A stretch of 64,000 nucleotides of DNA from Maricaulis sp965242785 (GTDB lineage: Bacteria > Pseudomonadota > Alphaproteobacteria > Caulobacterales > Maricaulaceae), in NCBI GenBank assembly GCA_965242785.1, contig CBDETA010000002.1, forward strand, positions 315,503 through 379,502. The letters run 5' to 3'. Under the pieces are notes generated by a model. That model was not told the origin of the DNA. It worked only from the letters and a program-made list of their open reading frames with translations, and made no database searches. Shown here piece after piece: positions 61,526-64,000 of the stretch (positions within the stretch are counted from its first letter, which is position 1; every line of letters starts with the position of its first letter). Position numbers and translations under genes: made by a program.

Positions 61526-62008
61526 ATGAAAACCGCATTGCTTGTCGCCCTTGCCACCCTGTCCCTGACCGCTGCGCCGGTCTGGTCGCAGGATGATGCA
61601 CCGTCTTCGCCGTCCGCCGGTTCCGACGACATTGCCGATCTCCTGCGCCGCGACGATCCCGACGCGGATGGCGAACGCGGTCCGCTGTCCAGCGAGCCGG
61701 GCTCGGTCGTGGTCCTGCGTGGCCTGGACAAGGTGACCGCCCGCACGCGCGATTTTGAGATCAATATCGGCGAAACCGCCCAGTTCGGTGCGCTGTCAAT
61801 CACGGCGCACTATTGCCGCCGCCGGCCGCCGGAAGAGACGCCGGAAACCTATGCCTTCCTGCAGATCCGTGATCGCCGCACCGATGGTTTCGGCGTCGAC
61901 GTCGAAGGCGAGCAGATTTTTTCCGGCTGGATGTTTGCCTCCCGCCCGGCCCAGAACCCTCTGGAACACGCGGTCTACGACGTCTGGGTGCTGGACTGCA
62001 GGGCCTGA
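61526..62008 (+). CDS. DUF2155 domain exported protein
   Basis: A 160-residue protein with a signal peptide ending APVWSQ, an acidic linker and the DUF2155 core: VVVLRGLDKVTARTRDFEI, LSITAHYCRRRPPEETPE, IFSGWMFASRPAQNPLEH and the closing VYDVWVLDC. It has two cysteines that could pair in the periplasm. Function unknown; it is restricted largely to alphaproteobacteria. The end overlaps the convergent aat gene by 34 bases. Confidence 0.88.
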   Translation: MKTALLVALATLSLTAAPVWSQDDAPSSPSAGSDDIADLLRRDDPDADGERGPLSSEPGSVVVLRGLDKVTARTRDFEINIGETAQFGALSITAHYCRRRPPEETPETYAFLQIRDRRTDGFGVDVEGEQIFSGWMFASRPAQNPLEHAVYDVWVLDCRA

Positions 62009-62625
62009 GACCCGCTGAATTCGGCCGGCAGGGCGTGAAAATCCGCCTTCAGTTCCAAAGCGGCGGACAGCCGAGCCTTGTAGTCTGCGCGCGAAATGGT
62101 TTTGGCGCCGAAACGCTCCAGGTGTTCCGTGGTGAACTGGGTGTCCAGCAGGACAAAGCCGCCGACCCGCAGGCGCGCCACCAGGTGGACCAGTGCCACC
62201 TTTGACGCATCACGCCGGCGCGAGAACATGCTTTCCCCGAAGAAGGCGCCGCCCAGCGTCACCCCGTAGAGCCCGCCTACCAGTTCTCCGCCGGCCCAGC
62301 ACTCCACCGACTGCGCATGCCCGTACCGGTGCAGCTCGCTGTAGAGGCTGAATATTCCGGAATTGATCCAGGTCTCCTTGCGGCCCGGTGCCGGCGCTGC
62401 ACAGCCGCGCACCACGTCCTCGAAGCACTCGTTGACCGAGACCTGGTAGAGATCCTGGCGGACCGTCTTCTTCAGGCTGCGCGGAATGTGGAACCCGTCC
62501 AGCGGCAGCACACCGCGCTCGTCCGGGTCCAGCAGGTAGATGCGCGGATCGTCCCGCCCTTCGGCCATGGGAAACACGCCGCGGGCATAGCAGTCGATCA
62601 GGTCCTGGGCACCGAATCTGCGCAT
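61975..62625 (-). CDS. aat: Leucyl/phenylalanyl-tRNA-protein transferase
   Basis: Adds Leu or Phe to N-terminal Arg/Lys of proteins, marking them for ClpS/ClpAP decay (N-degron pathway). The 216-residue protein has the family motifs YARGVFPMAEG, ECWAGGELVGGLYGVTLGGAFFGESMFS and the DTQFTTEHLERFGA block. It lies 21 bases after accC on the same strand and is convergent with DUF2155. Confidence 0.95.
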   Translation of the reverse strand: MRRFGAQDLIDCYARGVFPMAEGRDDPRIYLLDPDERGVLPLDGFHIPRSLKKTVRQDLYQVSVNECFEDVVRGCAAPAPGRKETWINSGIFSLYSELHRYGHAQSVECWAGGELVGGLYGVTLGGAFFGESMFSRRRDASKVALVHLVARLRVGGFVLLDTQFTTEHLERFGAKTISRADYKARLSAALELKADFHALPAEFSGSQALQSSTQTS

Positions 62626-62646
62626 TCCGTCTCCAGCCGCGGGCGG

Positions 62647-63993
62647 CTAGCCATTGCGCTGGGCCAGCCACTCCTCCAGCCAGCGGATGTGGTAGTCGCC
62701 ATTCACGAAATCCGGTTCCTCAAGCAGATCGAGGAAGATCGGAATCGTGGTCTCCACACCGCCGACAACCATTTCCTCCAGCGACCGGCGCAGGCGCAGC
62801 AGGGTCTCTTCCCGCGTGCGTCCGTGCACGATCAGCTTGCCGATCAGGCTGTCATAATAGGGCGGGATGGAATAGCCGGCGTAAAGGGCGGAATCGAGGC
62901 GAACGCCCAGACCGCCCGGCGCGTGGAAATCGGTCACCTTGCCGGGCGAGGGCGCGAAGGTCTTCGGGTTTTCCGCATTGATGCGGCACTCGATGGCCCA
63001 GCCTTCGAACTTGATGTCGTCCTGGGTGATCTCCAGCGGCGCCCCATCGGCCACGCGAATCTGCTCGCGCACCAGGTCGATGCCGGTGATCATCTCGGTG
63101 ACGGGGTGCTCCACCTGCAGGCGGGTATTCATCTCGATGAAGTAGAACTCGCCGTTTTCCCACAGGAATTCGATCGTGCCGACGCCGCGATAGCCGATGG
63201 CGCCGATCGCCTTGCGGACCACTTCACCGATCTTGGCGCGTTCCTCGGCATTGAGGGCCGGGGAGGGGGCTTCTTCCAGCAGTTTCTGGTGGCGGCGCTG
63301 CAGCGAGCAGTCGCGCTCGCCCAGATGCACCACATTGCCGTGCGTGTCGGCGAGGATCTGGATCTCGATATGGCGCGGCCGACCGAGATACTTCTCCAGA
63401 TAGACCGTGCCGTCACCAAAGGCCGCCTTGGCCTCGGCGGAGGCGGTTTCCATCGCCGATTTCAGCTTGTCGGCGCTTTCCGCCACTTTCATGCCGCGGC
63501 CACCGCCGCCTGAAGCCGCCTTGATCAGCACTGGATAGCCGATTTTCTCGGCGATCGGTTTGGCTTCCTCGAAGGTCGCCACACCGCCATCCGAACCGGG
63601 CACCACCGGAATGCCGGCTTCCATCACCGCCTTCTTGGCCGTGATCTTGTCGCCCATCATGCGGATATGTTCCGCCGTCGGACCGATGAAGGCCAGGCCG
63701 TGTGCCTCGACGATCTCGGCGAAACGGGCATTTTCCGACAGGAAGCCATAGCCCGGATGGATCGCCTGGGCGCCGGTCACTTCGGCGGCCGTGATGATCG
63801 AGGGAATGTGGAGATAGGATTTGCCAGCCGGCGGCGGGCCGATGCACACGCTTTCATCCGCCAGGCGGACATGCATGGCATTGGCATCGGCTTCCGAGTG
63901 CACGGCCACGGTGCGGATGCCCATTTCCCGGCAGGCGCGGTGGACGCGAAGGGCGATCTCGCCACGATTGGCGATGAGGATTTTCTCAAACAT
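62647..63993 (-). CDS. accC: Biotin carboxylase subunit of acetyl-CoA carboxylase
   Basis: Carboxylates biotin on AccB in the first step of fatty-acid synthesis. The 448-residue ATP-grasp protein is complete: start MFEKILIANRGEIALRV, glycine loop AASGGGGRGMKV and catalytic EMNTRLQVEHPVTEM. accB normally precedes it and would lie just past the right edge of the window. The ATG is 7 bases from the end of the window, so its ribosome site is not seen. Confidence 0.97.
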   Translation of the reverse strand: MFEKILIANRGEIALRVHRACREMGIRTVAVHSEADANAMHVRLADESVCIGPPPAGKSYLHIPSIITAAEVTGAQAIHPGYGFLSENARFAEIVEAHGLAFIGPTAEHIRMMGDKITAKKAVMEAGIPVVPGSDGGVATFEEAKPIAEKIGYPVLIKAASGGGGRGMKVAESADKLKSAMETASAEAKAAFGDGTVYLEKYLGRPRHIEIQILADTHGNVVHLGERDCSLQRRHQKLLEEAPSPALNAEERAKIGEVVRKAIGAIGYRGVGTIEFLWENGEFYFIEMNTRLQVEHPVTEMITGIDLVREQIRVADGAPLEITQDDIKFEGWAIECRINAENPKTFAPSPGKVTDFHAPGGLGVRLDSALYAGYSIPPYYDSLIGKLIVHGRTREETLLRLRRSLEEMVVGGVETTIPIFLDLLEEPDFVNGDYHIRWLEEWLAQRNG

Positions 63994-64000
63994 GTCTCAG

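Overview
The window reads as a dense stretch of chromosome from a GC-rich alphaproteobacterium. Several marks point to the Caulobacterales/Maricaulales side of the class: the order dnaB-alr-radA-cvpA-purF, the pair hdaA-ppk, an NDUFA12-like complex I gene next to a DUF2155 protein and aat, S6/S18/L9 facing a fab cluster, and GCTATA-type promoter cores. A marine Maricaulis-like bacterium is my best guess, but that is inference from gene content and no comparison was run. There is no rRNA, tRNA, CRISPR array, prophage or insertion sequence that I can see.

Layout: 1-4.2 kb gatC (end), gatA, two tiny membrane proteins, a DUF559 nuclease gene and gatB (tRNA amidotransferase). 4.4-11.2 kb (minus) dnaB, alr, radA, cvpA, purF and an SDR gene. 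11.5-12.8 kb (minus) rpsF-rpsR-rplI. 13.0-19.0 kb (plus) fabD-fabG-acpP-fabF-mltG-yicC-gmk. 19.0-26.7 kb (minus) the outer-membrane operon lptF-lptG-lptD-surA-pdxA-rsmA. 26.9-40.7 kb is a mixed region: pepA, holC, two I78-inhibitor lipoproteins, an ABC-F ATPase, an M28 peptidase, ndk, a LysE exporter, adenine deaminase, an S41 protease, a winged-helix/TPR regulator, arfB and a ChaN-like protein. 40.7-48.7 kb holds purM-purN (minus) and DUF2066-hdaA-ppk-ppx (plus). 48.7-53.5 kb (minus) holds rnd and a TetR-plsC-plsC-MFS lipid cluster with an operator-rich control region. After 750 bases of repeats comes aspS, then two pentapeptide-repeat proteins, a ribonucleotide-reductase-like protein, the complex I accessory gene, DUF2155, aat and accC.

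Most genes are housekeeping and packed with ATGA-type start/stop overlaps, so translational coupling is common. Convergent pairs often share stop codons. The most unusual object is the 977-residue protein at 57947-60880. It is collinear with B12-dependent ribonucleotide reductase (NrdJ) from end to end, but it has lost the catalytic cysteine segment, the N-x-C-x-E loop and the radical/cofactor loops. It keeps a well conserved TSCPD domain and a C-terminal four-cysteine zinc ribbon, so it looks like a ribonucleotide reductase pseudoenzyme. Other items of interest are tandem DnaA boxes upstream of a good dnaB promoter, three GTnA-type palindromes before tetR, a DUF559 nuclease gene beside a palindromic repeat family, and two neighbouring pentapeptide proteins with the same cysteine caps.
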